Of a stretch of DNA of 64,000 nt, positions 8,870-16,879 are shown in pieces. How positions within the stretch are numbered: position 1 is the stretch's first letter; each line of letters starts with the position of its first letter. The position numbers and the translations under genes are program-made. A model generated the notes under the pieces. That model ran no database searches and had not been told where the DNA came from. It saw only the letters and a program-made list of their open reading frames with translations. This DNA is from CAYLPJ01 sp964385465 (GTDB taxonomy: Bacteria > Planctomycetota > Phycisphaerae > SM23-33), in NCBI GenBank assembly GCA_964385465.1, contig CAYLPJ010000012.1, forward strand, positions 1-64,000, given 5' to 3'.

Positions 8870-8911
8870 CACATGTCCGCCCAAGCACACGCCGTGCGTG
8901 GGTATCCTGGA
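8870..8911 (+). repeat. Dispersed repeat, copy A (upstream of mnmA)
   Basis: The first 23 nt, from CACATGTCCGCCCAAGCAC on, match the reverse complement of 13591-13613 at 20 of 23 positions. The last part, GCGTGGGTATCCTGGA, matches 13673-13688 with one mismatch. It is noncoding and ends 27 nt before the mnmA start. Confidence 0.45.
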
Positions 8912-8924
8912 CTCACCCATCGGA

Positions 8925-8930
8925 TACAAT
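8925..8930 (+). promoter_or_regulatory. -10 element of a probable leaderless mnmA transcript
   Basis: TACAAT ends only 8 nt before the ATG of mnmA at 8939 and there is no Shine-Dalgarno sequence. Transcription would start at or next to the initiation codon. No convincing -35 hexamer is present. Confidence 0.45.
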
Positions 8931-8938
8931 GGCGCCCA

Positions 8939-9982
8939 ATGTCCCCTGCGACCGACAGCGTGGTCCTCGCCATGAGCGGGGGCGTGGATTCCTCCGTCGC
9001 TGCGGCGGTCCTCGTCGAGGCCGGCTGGAAGGTCAGCGGCGTCTTCTTTCGCGGAGCCGCCGGGGCCGCCGCTGCGCCCGGCCACGCCGCCGACGCCCGC
9101 CGCGTGGCCGAGACGATCGGCATCGAGCTGCGCGAGGTGGACATGCCCGCCGCCTTTCAGGCGGTGATCGACGCCTTCGTGACCGAGTATGCCCGCGGGC
9201 GGACGCCCAACCCGTGCCTCCGCTGCAACCGGCTGGTGAAGTTCCCCGCGCTGGTGGCGGTGGCCGACGAGCTGGGCGCCCGGGCGGTGGCGACGGGGCA
9301 CCACGCCCGCGTGGCGGAGGTTGCCGGCGAGGCGGCGCTGCTGCGGGGACGCGACGCGGGGAAGGACCAGTCCTACGCCCTGTTCGCCCTGCCGCGGCGA
9401 CTGCTGAAGCGGCTGGTCCTGCCGATCGGCGAGATCGCCGACAAGGGGGCCGTCCGCGAGCGGGCCCGGCGGCTGGGCCTCGACGTCCACGCCAAGCCCG
9501 ACAGCCAGGAGATCTGCTTCGTGCCCGACGACGACTACGTCGGGCTCATCCGCCGCCGCGCGCCCGAGGCGATCCGCCCCGGGGAGATCGTCAACGCCGC
9601 CGGGGAGGTCCTGGGCACGCACGAGGGCACGGTGCGGTTCACCATCGGCCAGCGGCGCGGACTCGGCGTGGCCGCCGGCGTGCCCATGTACGTCACCGCC
9701 ATCGACGCCGCGACCGGACGGGTCACCATCGGCCCGCGCGAGCAGGCGCTCGCCACGCGGCTGGCCGCCGCCGACGCGACGTGGCACGCCGACGTGCCGG
9801 AGGCCTTCGACGCCACCGTCCAGGTCCGCTACAACCACGCCGGACAGCACGCCCGCCTCCGGCGAACCGGGCCGGACACCTTCGACGTCGAATTCCGCCA
9901 GCCCGTCCACGCCGTCACGCCCGGCCAGGCGGCCGTCTGCTACCACGGTGACCGCCTCCTCGGCGGGGGGTGGATCACGTGA
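8939..9982 (+). CDS. mnmA: tRNA-specific 2-thiouridylase MnmA
   Basis: Transfers sulfur to C2 of wobble uridine 34 in tRNA, acting with MnmE/MnmG on the same nucleotide. It is 347 residues long from the chosen start. The ATP-binding PP-loop is LAMSGGVDSSVAAAV (S13-S19). The two catalytic cysteines lie in TPNPCLRCNRLVKFP (near residue 93) and DSQEICFVPDDDY (near 192). The C-terminal beta-barrel ends with the family's GGGWI. I chose the ATG at 8939 because it starts just before the conserved PP-loop; an upstream in-frame ATG at 8873 would add 22 residues of low-likelihood sequence overlapping the noncoding repeat. The stop overlaps the next gene by 4 nt (GTGA), suggesting translational coupling. 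Confidence 0.94.
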   Translation: MSPATDSVVLAMSGGVDSSVAAAVLVEAGWKVSGVFFRGAAGAAAAPGHAADARRVAETIGIELREVDMPAAFQAVIDAFVTEYARGRTPNPCLRCNRLVKFPALVAVADELGARAVATGHHARVAEVAGEAALLRGRDAGKDQSYALFALPRRLLKRLVLPIGEIADKGAVRERARRLGLDVHAKPDSQEICFVPDDDYVGLIRRRAPEAIRPGEIVNAAGEVLGTHEGTVRFTIGQRRGLGVAAGVPMYVTAIDAATGRVTIGPREQALATRLAAADATWHADVPEAFDATVQVRYNHAGQHARLRRTGPDTFDVEFRQPVHAVTPGQAAVCYHGDRLLGGGWIT

Positions 9983-10905
9983 GCCTTTCGGCCGGGCCGG
10001 GCATCCTGGCCGTCCACCCCGGCGCGCTGGGCGACGTGGTGCTCTTCGGGCACCTCCTGTCGGCCGTGGGGGGGCGCGTGACCCTCGCAGCCGGCGGCGA
10101 GAAGGCCCGCCTGCTCGCCGCGGCCGGCGTCGTCGACGCCGCACTGGACTTCGACCTGCTGCCGATGCACGAGCTGTTCGGCGCCGACGGCGAGGTCGGC
10201 CGGCTCAGCGGACTGCTCGGCCGCCACGAGCGGGTGATCAGTTGCTTCTCGACGGGCGGCGCCGACGGCGACCGCCGGCTGGCCGAGGCGTGCGGCGCTA
10301 CCCGGGCGGACTTTCTGCACGTTCGCCCCCCGGCGGAGTTCGACGGGCACCTGACCGAGCTCTGGCGGCGGCAGCTCGGCCTGGGCGGACCGGTCGCCCC
10401 GGCGGCGTGGCGCATCCCGGCGCCTTGGCGGGCCGATGCGGCCGCGGCGCTGGGCGAGGCGGGCATCGCCGCCGACGCACCGCACGCCGTCCTCCATCCC
10501 GGCGCGGGGGGCGAGGCCAAGTGTTGGGCGCTGAACGGCTTTCTGGCCGTCGCCGAGGGCCTCGCGGAGCGCGGCCTGGAGGCGCTCTTCGTGCTCGGGC
10601 CGGTGGAACTGGACCGCTGGGCCCACGACGGCCGGGCCGACTGCCTCCGCCGGGCCTTCCCCGTGCTGGAGGCCCCGCCGCTGGCGACGCTGGCCGGCGT
10701 GCTGGGCGGCGCGAAGCTCTACGCGGGCAACGACAGCGGTTCGTCGCACCTCGCCGCCGCCGTGGGGGCGCCGACGCTGGCGATCTTCGGGCCCACCCGC
10801 CCGGCGCATTTCCGCCCGCTGGGCCGCCGCGTCGAGGTCCTCGCCGCTGACCTCTCGAAACTCGATGCCGCCGACGTCCTCGCCGCGGCCGCCGCGATGC
10901 TCTGA
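9979..10905 (+). CDS. Glycosyltransferase family 9 (heptosyltransferase-like)
   Basis: A predicted cytoplasmic glycosyltransferase acting on lipopolysaccharide-core or similar glycolipid acceptors. The 308-residue protein has the two Rossmann-like halves of GT-B family 9. The N-terminal acceptor side has LAVHPGALGDVVLFGHLL, with the catalytic Asp of the ALGD motif. The donor side has LHPGAGGEAKCW near 172 and GNDSGSSHLAAAVGAPTLAI followed by FGPT near 250-273, the family hallmark. The GTG at 9979 overlaps the mnmA stop as GTGA; an earlier GTG at 9970 is also in frame. It ends 3 nt from the oppositely oriented glycoside hydrolase gene. The presence of a heptosyltransferase-like enzyme is consistent with an outer membrane bearing LPS. 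Confidence 0.85.
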   Translation: MSLSAGPGILAVHPGALGDVVLFGHLLSAVGGRVTLAAGGEKARLLAAAGVVDAALDFDLLPMHELFGADGEVGRLSGLLGRHERVISCFSTGGADGDRRLAEACGATRADFLHVRPPAEFDGHLTELWRRQLGLGGPVAPAAWRIPAPWRADAAAALGEAGIAADAPHAVLHPGAGGEAKCWALNGFLAVAEGLAERGLEALFVLGPVELDRWAHDGRADCLRRAFPVLEAPPLATLAGVLGGAKLYAGNDSGSSHLAAAVGAPTLAIFGPTRPAHFRPLGRRVEVLAADLSKLDAADVLAAAAAML

Positions 10906-10908
10906 CGC

Positions 10909-13443
10909 CTACCGCGTCAGCAGGTACCACATCGTGCCGTAGCCCGCCTCCAGCTTCACCGAGCCGGCCTTGCCCAGCCTCAGCGCCAGGGCCTTGCCCT
11001 TGGGGCGTCCGTCGGGGCCGAGGGGCTGGAGTGTGACCTTGCCCCCGGGCTCCCCGAGCCCGCCGACGGTGTGCGTGACGGCCTCGATCCGCACCGGCGG
11101 CTCGCCCCAGTTCCGCCCGACCGTCCGGCGGTCGGCGGAGAACTGCATGTTCCTGTTCTCGCACCGCCCGCACGCCGCCAGCAGGACCTTGCCGCTCTCG
11201 GCCAGCGGCTTGCCGTCCATCGCCGCGGCCATGACGGCACGGAAGACGGGCTTGCCGTCTTCCCCCGGCCACCAGCCGGTCTCGGCCAGCGCCCGCCGCC
11301 CGCGTGCGCGGAAGCGGCCGCGCCCGTCGGTGACCGTCCAGGCGATCGGCTCGCCGGTGCGCTGCGGCCGGGCTGGCTTGGCGCCCATGGATGCGCAGGT
11401 CCGATGGGTGAGGATATCCCGCCAGCCGATCTCCAGGGCGCTCTTGACGACGTTGGGCATGGACCGCCCGTGCTCGTGGGCGAGTCTGGCGAACGTCGTC
11501 AGCGGATCGTCGGAGGCCAGGTCGGCGACTTTCTGGCCGGGTACCGGCGCCAGCCCGCCGTCGCGGAACAGCACGGCCGCGGGGGCGAAGAATCCCAGCT
11601 TCGACGGGTTCATGTCCATGTCGAAGAAGCTGCGGTACATCCGCGGGTGGTGGTCGTCCTTGTGGCTGTAGGCGAACAGCCAGATGCCGTCCCACCCCTG
11701 GCTGGCCGCGAAGGCCGCGGTCATCGGCACGCATTCGGCCTGGGCGTCCTGCGGGGCCGAGTGGTTGTACTCGCTGACCGTGTAGGGCTTGCCCGCCAGC
11801 CGCTTGCACGCCAGGGAGATCAGCGTCGCGCGGTCGGGCTGGTCGGTCATGGGGGTGTTCTCGACGTACCAGTTGCCCAGGTCCCAAGCCCGGCCGGGGA
11901 ACCGCGGGTGGTGCCAGTACGAGTGGGCGTCGATGAAGTCCATATCGCTCTGGGCGTAGAGCCCGGCCGGTCCGAAGACGATCGTGCCGGTCACCAGGGC
12001 CTTGCAGCCGATCTCCTCGCGGATGGTCCGGCGCATGTCGTCGAAGTAGCGTTTCTCGGTGTCCATGAGGAATCGCAGGCGGTCGACGGCGCGCGCGGGG
12101 ACCTCGCTGTCCGCGAACAGCGCCACCTTGCCGTCGGCCAGCGACTCGCCCTTGTCCAGGCCGATCTGCCCGCCGGTGGCGAAGGCCAGGTCGGCGATCT
12201 CGACCCGCCCGGTCTCGTCGCCCAGGACGAACGCGACCCGCCCGTTGTCGTCGTCGGCCGTGGCCGTGAAGCCCATGCGGAACGTCTGCCAGTCCTTGCT
12301 CAGCTTCGCGGCCCGGCGCAGGCCCAGACCGCCCCACGGCTCGTGGGCCATGCCGGTGTAGACCGTGATCGGCCGGGACTTGTCCGCCCGGGCGCGGAAG
12401 CTCACCGTGTAGTACTGCCCCTTGCGGAAGGGCAGGTGCGTGCAGGAGAGCTGGCAGTGCCAGTCGGCCCCGCCGAGCCTGGCGACCTCCACCGCCAGGG
12501 CATTGTCGACGTCCGCCAGTGTCTTCGCCGACGCCTCGGCGCCGTGGTGGGCCTCCAGCGACCAGCGCGGGGCGTTCTCGTCGGCCGGGGCCTTGCCCAG
12601 CGCGTCGGCGCCGGCGGCGAGGTTCTCGCCCAGCGGCTCGGCCTCGGTGTTCCACGCGGCCGCCAGCTTCGCCTGCGTGCCGTACCTCGCCTTCAGCCAG
12701 TCGATCCACATCGCCCGGAGGATCTTCTCGTAGTAGGGCGCGAGGGTCCGCAGGCGGTGCTCGCCATCCCACATGAAGAAGCTGTCCTCGTTGGTGATCT
12801 CGACGAACGCGATGGCGGGGTCGTCGGCGTAGCGGACGCCGCGGACGGTGTTGACGTGGCCCAGCAGGTCGCGGGCGTAGGCCTTCTGGGCCTCGATCAG
12901 CCGCGGGGTGAAGATGTCGATCACCTTGTCGAAGCTGGGCATGTCCCCCTCGCGAGGCAGGCCCAGGTGCTTGGTGTGCGTCCGCGAGACGTGCAGGTTC
13001 ACGTTGATCGTGATGCCCCGAGAGGCGCACTCGGCGATCAGCGTGTCCAGCCGCCGCAGCGCCTCGGCCGAGAGCTTCATCGGGTCGTCGGCGTCCCAGA
13101 TGCCGCGGGGGAAGCTGAACATGTCCATGTGGTGCAGGCGGACGGAGTTGATCCCCGCCTCGGCCAGGCGGGCGGCCATGTGGCGGGCGTCCCGGGGCGT
13201 GGGGAAGTTGGCGGCGAAGCACAGGTTCACGCCCCAGACGCGGAGTTGCTTGCCCTTGCGGACGAACCGCCCGTCACGGACGACGACGCGCGGCCCGTCG
13301 GTGGCGATGGGCTCCCCGGCCGGCAGGGCCGCCAGGGACTCCCCGTCGGGCTTTGTCGGGATGACGAACGGGACGAACTCCCCGGCGCGGGCCATCCCCG
13401 CCAGTGCGGCCGTGGCGGCCAGGACGATCAGTGCGCTTCGCAT
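10909..13443 (-). CDS. Secreted clan-A glycoside hydrolase (GH5-like) with inserted carbohydrate-binding-like domain
   Basis: An 844-residue exported protein. The signal peptide is MRSALIVLAATAALAGMARA. A TIM-barrel glycoside hydrolase follows, with VWGVNLCFAANFP, the acid/base Glu in FVEITNEDSFFMWDG (near 216) and the likely nucleophile in YTVSEYNHSAPQ (near 558). Between them, at about 300-430, lies a beta-rich insert (YYTVSFRARADKSRPITVYT, then VEIADLAFATGG) resembling a CBM4/9-type or galactose-binding-like domain, so the barrel appears interrupted. The C-terminal 200 residues look like beta-sandwich modules. Substrate is unknown; a beta-mannanase or cellulase-like role is possible. The ATG at 13443 has GGAG 8 nt upstream and fits the signal peptide. 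Confidence 0.8.
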   Translation of the reverse strand: MRSALIVLAATAALAGMARAGEFVPFVIPTKPDGESLAALPAGEPIATDGPRVVVRDGRFVRKGKQLRVWGVNLCFAANFPTPRDARHMAARLAEAGINSVRLHHMDMFSFPRGIWDADDPMKLSAEALRRLDTLIAECASRGITINVNLHVSRTHTKHLGLPREGDMPSFDKVIDIFTPRLIEAQKAYARDLLGHVNTVRGVRYADDPAIAFVEITNEDSFFMWDGEHRLRTLAPYYEKILRAMWIDWLKARYGTQAKLAAAWNTEAEPLGENLAAGADALGKAPADENAPRWSLEAHHGAEASAKTLADVDNALAVEVARLGGADWHCQLSCTHLPFRKGQYYTVSFRARADKSRPITVYTGMAHEPWGGLGLRRAAKLSKDWQTFRMGFTATADDDNGRVAFVLGDETGRVEIADLAFATGGQIGLDKGESLADGKVALFADSEVPARAVDRLRFLMDTEKRYFDDMRRTIREEIGCKALVTGTIVFGPAGLYAQSDMDFIDAHSYWHHPRFPGRAWDLGNWYVENTPMTDQPDRATLISLACKRLAGKPYTVSEYNHSAPQDAQAECVPMTAAFAASQGWDGIWLFAYSHKDDHHPRMYRSFFDMDMNPSKLGFFAPAAVLFRDGGLAPVPGQKVADLASDDPLTTFARLAHEHGRSMPNVVKSALEIGWRDILTHRTCASMGAKPARPQRTGEPIAWTVTDGRGRFRARGRRALAETGWWPGEDGKPVFRAVMAAAMDGKPLAESGKVLLAACGRCENRNMQFSADRRTVGRNWGEPPVRIEAVTHTVGGLGEPGGKVTLQPLGPDGRPKGKALALRLGKAGSVKLEAGYGTMWYLLTR

Positions 13444-13566
13444 GGTCGGACTCCGTGGTTGGGTGTGCGGGCGATTCAGCGCGTATGGTACGCCGGGGAC
13501 GAGGAACCGGGCAAGACCGGGTGCGAAGCGCGACCGAACGACGTGCCGCCGGGGGGCCGAGGTCCC

Positions 13567-13688
13567 TCCAAGACATCCGCGCAGCGCAGCGCGTGGGCTG
13601 GGGCGGATATGTGCGGGTGTCACCATCAGTGTCTCTCGAAACGGATGCCCTCCCGGGCCCGGGAGTTGCGCCGCGTGGGTATCTTGGA
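13567..13688. repeat. Imperfect inverted-repeat element (copies B and C of the dispersed repeat)
   Basis: The left arm (13567-13588, reverse complement TGCGCTGCGCGGATGTCTTGG) and the right arm (13667-13687, TGCGCCGCGTGGGTATCTTGG) match at about 16 of 21 positions. Together they bracket about 80 nt that include the 16-bp GC palindrome. Both arms also resemble 8870-8911. A REP/MITE-like noncoding element or a decayed mobile-element remnant would explain this. Confidence 0.4.
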
Positions 13689-13816
13689 GCACCAACACCC
13701 CGCATCGTGCCCGCGGGGCCCGCGCGGGACCAACCGGGCCTCCCACGCCTACGCGCGATCGTGCGGAGCGAAGCTCTCTCAGGCCCGCGAGGTTTCGGTC
13801 CGCCATGCAGCGGCCG

Positions 13817-13822
13817 TATAAT
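13817..13822 (+). promoter_or_regulatory. Consensus -10 box of a probable leaderless transcript
   Basis: TATAAT ends 7 nt before the ATG at 13830. Transcription would begin at the initiation codon itself, and no Shine-Dalgarno site is present. No strong -35 is visible 17 nt upstream (TTCGGT). Confidence 0.5.
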
Positions 13823-13829
13823 CCTCGGG

Positions 13830-16800
13830 ATGTCTGACGAACCCCCAACGCGATCGCCCGAGGCCGACGACGCGCCCGAGGCGACGGGTGCGCCCGACGC
13901 CCCGCCGTCGCGCCTGAAGCTCTGGGCATTCCGCCTGACGGCCCTGCTGGTCGTGCCCGCGGTGTTCTTCGTGCTGCTGGAGGGCGTGCTGCGGTTGACG
14001 GGGTACGGCTACTCGACGGGGTTCTTCGTGCCCGCCGGTGCCGCCGAGTTCCGGACCAACCAGCGGTTCGCCTGGCGGTTCTTCCCGCCGACGGGCGCCA
14101 AGGCGCCCGTCCCGGCGCGCCTGGCCGGCAGCAAGCCCGCCGGGACCGTGCGGGTGTTCGTCTTCGGCGGGTCGGCGGCGATGGGGGCGCCCGAGCCGGC
14201 GTTCAGCTTCGCGAGGATGCTGGAGGTCATGCTCGCCGAAAGCCATCCCGGCGTGCGGTTCGAGGTCGTCAACACCGCGATGGAGGGCATGAACTCCCAC
14301 GTCGTCCGGGCGATCGCCGCCGAGGCCGCCGCTCTTGAGCCGGACGTGTTCGTCGTCTACGCGGGCAACAACGAGGTGGTGGGTCCCTACGGCGTCGCCG
14401 ACGCGTTCCGCCACTTCACGCCGTCGCTGCCGCTGATCCGCGCCAGCATGTGGGCCAAGACGACCCGGACCGGCCAACTCATCGGCCGGGGGGTCCGCGC
14501 CCTCGGCGGAGGACGCGAAGGCGTCTGGCGCGGGATGCAGACGTTCTCCGCCGGCGGCGTCCGCGCCGACGATCCACGCCTCGACCGCATGAGAGAACAC
14601 TTCCGCCAGAACCTGACCGCCGTCCGCGACGCCGCCGGCGAGGCCGGGGCCGCCATCGTGCTCCTCAGGCCGGCCGCGAACCTCGCCGACTGCGCCCCGC
14701 TGCTCAACCTCCACGACCCGTCGCTCTCGGAGGCCCAGAGAGGGCAGTGGAACGAGGCCGCCGCCAAGGGGCGCAAACTGCTGGCCGCCGGGGACCACGC
14801 CGCCGCGTCGGCCGCGATGCGACGCGCCGTCGCCCTCGACGCCTCCGCCGCCGACGGGAGGTACCTTCTCGGCCGGTCGCTGCTGGCGGCGGGTGAGCTG
14901 GAGGCCGCCGCCGAGCACCTGGGCATGGCCCGCGACCTGGACGGGCTCCGCGTCCGGGCCGACTCGGGCATCGGCGAGGTCTGCCGCGCCGTCGGCCGGA
15001 CCTGCGACGCGTACGTGGACGCCCACGCGCTGCTGGGTGCCGGCTCGCCGGCCGGGCTGCCCGGCGACGCGATGCTCCTGGATCACTGCCACCTGACATT
15101 CGCGGGCAACCACCGTGTGGCCGCCGCGCTGGCGGGGGAGGTCGGACGCATTCTGGACGAGCGCGGGCGGCTCGCGGCGTCGGCCAGCCGCCCGAGCGAG
15201 GGCGTCCCGTCACCTGAACGCGTCGCCGAGTTGCTGGCGTGGACGGACTGGGAGCGATATCGCGTGGCCGAGGCGACGGCCCGCCAGCACGCCCTGCCGC
15301 CGTTCACGGGCCAGTGCGACCATGCGTCCAGGCAGAAGGCCCTCGCCGCCCGCGTGGATGCGCTTCGTGCCCGGACGCGCCCGGACGCTCACGAACGGAT
15401 CCTGAAGGCCTGCCGCGACGCCCTCGCCCGCCGCGAGAACGACCTGCTGCTGCGGGCCAACTACGCGCGGTGCCTGTACGCCTTCGGCCGGGCCGCCCCG
15501 GCCGCCGAGCAGTGGGCCCGTCTGACCGACCTGCTGCCCCGCACGGCGGAGTACGCCACGCAGCACGGCATCTGCCTGCTCCAGCAGGGCCGGCCAGGCG
15601 AGGCCATCCAACGCTTCCGCGCCGCGCTGGTGGTGTTGCCTCGCGACCTGAACGCCCGCAGCAACCTGGCCGCCGCGCTGCTGTACGCGGGACGTGCCGA
15701 CGAGGCCGTCGACGCCGCCCGGGACGTCCTGGCGGCCGCGCCGGATCACGCCGACGCGCGGACCAACCTGGGCATCGCTCTTGCCCGCCGGGGCGACGAA
15801 GACGCCGCCGCCGGCGCCTTCCGCGCCGTGCTGGAGCAGGACCCGGCCCACAGCGGGGCGCTGCGGAACTACGCCAAGCTGCTGACCGGCCGCGGGCGGC
15901 GCGACGAGGCCGTCGAGCTCTACCGCCGGGCCCTCGCCGCCCGGGAGGACACCACGATCCGCCTGGACCTGGCCGGGACGCTGTTGGCCGAAGGCCGCAC
16001 CGCCGACGCCATCGCCGAGTGCCGCCGGGCCGCCGAGGCCGCACCGAATGCCGCACCGGCGCACCTGGCGCTGGGCCGGGCGCTGCTGGCCGCGGGGAAG
16101 TACCGGCCTGCCGCCGACGCCCTCGCCGAGGCCGTCCGGCTGGACGGCTCGCTCGCCGCGGCCCATCGCGACCTCGGCGCAGCCCTTCAGCGGCTCGATC
16201 GCCCCGCCGAGGCCATGGACCACTACCGCCGCGCCCTGGCCGCAGCACCCGGCGACTGGACGAGCCGGGACCGACTGGCCTGGCTGCTCATGCGCCGGGG
16301 GCGGCTCGCCGAGGCCGTCGATCAGTACCGCGAGGTCCTCGCCGCCCGTCCCGACCACGCCGCCGCCCACAACAACCTCGCCGTCGCGCTGACGAAGCTC
16401 AACCGCGTCCGCGAGGCCGTCGGGCACTTCGCCGCGGCCGTGCGGATCGAGCCGACGCCCATGCGCCACTTCAACCTGGCGACGCGCCTGGCGCGGCTGG
16501 GGGACGACGGACAGGCCGTCGAGCATTTCCGGCGGGCGCTGGCGATGAAGCCCGGCTGGGCGGACGCGGCCGAGGAGCTTGCCTGGCTGCTGGCCACCAG
16601 CGAGGACCGCGCCGTCCGCGACGGCCCCGCCGCCGTCCGCCTGGCTACGCTCGCCGTGCGGGCGAGCGGATCGAAGTCGCCGGGTCCGCTGGACGCACTC
16701 GCGGCCGCGCTGGCCGAGACGGGCGACTTCGAACGCGCCGCCGCCACCGCTCGCCGCGCCCGCGCTCACGCCCTGGCGCTGGGCAGGGAAGACACCGCCG

Positions 16801-16871
16801 CCCGCATCGCCAGGCGCGTGGAGCTCTACGAGTCCGGGCGTCCGTGTCGCAGGGAGATGCGGCAGCGGTAG
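13830..16871 (+). CDS. Membrane-anchored SGNH-hydrolase-like protein with C-terminal TPR array
   Basis: A 1,013-residue protein. A Pro/Ala-rich cytoplasmic N-terminus is followed by one transmembrane helix (about 30-52, LTALLVVPAVFFVLLEGVL). An SGNH/GDSL-type hydrolase domain comes next, with the usual catalytic blocks: VFGGSAAMG (Ser, near 115), YAGNNEVVG (Asn, near 179) and DHCHLTFAGNH (Asp-x-x-His, 418-421). From about 505 to 980 there are roughly a dozen TPR units (for example LAAALLYAGRADEAVDAARD and LGIALARRGDEDAAAGAFRA). A role in removing or adding acyl groups on an extracytoplasmic glycan is plausible, with the TPRs as a scaffold. The start at 13830 rests on the adjacent TATAAT and on the good membrane-anchor layout; an open frame continues upstream through the repeat but lacks coding character. 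Confidence 0.78.
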   Translation: MSDEPPTRSPEADDAPEATGAPDAPPSRLKLWAFRLTALLVVPAVFFVLLEGVLRLTGYGYSTGFFVPAGAAEFRTNQRFAWRFFPPTGAKAPVPARLAGSKPAGTVRVFVFGGSAAMGAPEPAFSFARMLEVMLAESHPGVRFEVVNTAMEGMNSHVVRAIAAEAAALEPDVFVVYAGNNEVVGPYGVADAFRHFTPSLPLIRASMWAKTTRTGQLIGRGVRALGGGREGVWRGMQTFSAGGVRADDPRLDRMREHFRQNLTAVRDAAGEAGAAIVLLRPAANLADCAPLLNLHDPSLSEAQRGQWNEAAAKGRKLLAAGDHAAASAAMRRAVALDASAADGRYLLGRSLLAAGELEAAAEHLGMARDLDGLRVRADSGIGEVCRAVGRTCDAYVDAHALLGAGSPAGLPGDAMLLDHCHLTFAGNHRVAAALAGEVGRILDERGRLAASASRPSEGVPSPERVAELLAWTDWERYRVAEATARQHALPPFTGQCDHASRQKALAARVDALRARTRPDAHERILKACRDALARRENDLLLRANYARCLYAFGRAAPAAEQWARLTDLLPRTAEYATQHGICLLQQGRPGEAIQRFRAALVVLPRDLNARSNLAAALLYAGRADEAVDAARDVLAAAPDHADARTNLGIALARRGDEDAAAGAFRAVLEQDPAHSGALRNYAKLLTGRGRRDEAVELYRRALAAREDTTIRLDLAGTLLAEGRTADAIAECRRAAEAAPNAAPAHLALGRALLAAGKYRPAADALAEAVRLDGSLAAAHRDLGAALQRLDRPAEAMDHYRRALAAAPGDWTSRDRLAWLLMRRGRLAEAVDQYREVLAARPDHAAAHNNLAVALTKLNRVREAVGHFAAAVRIEPTPMRHFNLATRLARLGDDGQAVEHFRRALAMKPGWADAAEELAWLLATSEDRAVRDGPAAVRLATLAVRASGSKSPGPLDALAAALAETGDFERAAATARRARAHALALGREDTAARIARRVELYESGRPCRREMRQR

Positions 16872-16879
16872 ACGGCCGG

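Larger units (their letters stand above)
13444..13829 (+). other. Intergenic region holding a repeat-derived element
   Basis: 386 nt separate two divergent genes. I see no convincing coding sequence. The middle holds the inverted-repeat element described separately, and a perfect 16-bp palindrome CTCCCGGGCCCGGGAG lies at 13650-13665. The right end carries the TATAAT box of the next gene. Confidence 0.5.

Noticed and set aside
13650..13665. The 16-bp palindrome CTCCCGGGCCCGGGAG as a specific protein-binding site
   Set aside because: In DNA of about 70% GC such palindromes arise readily. I keep it only as part of the repeat element.
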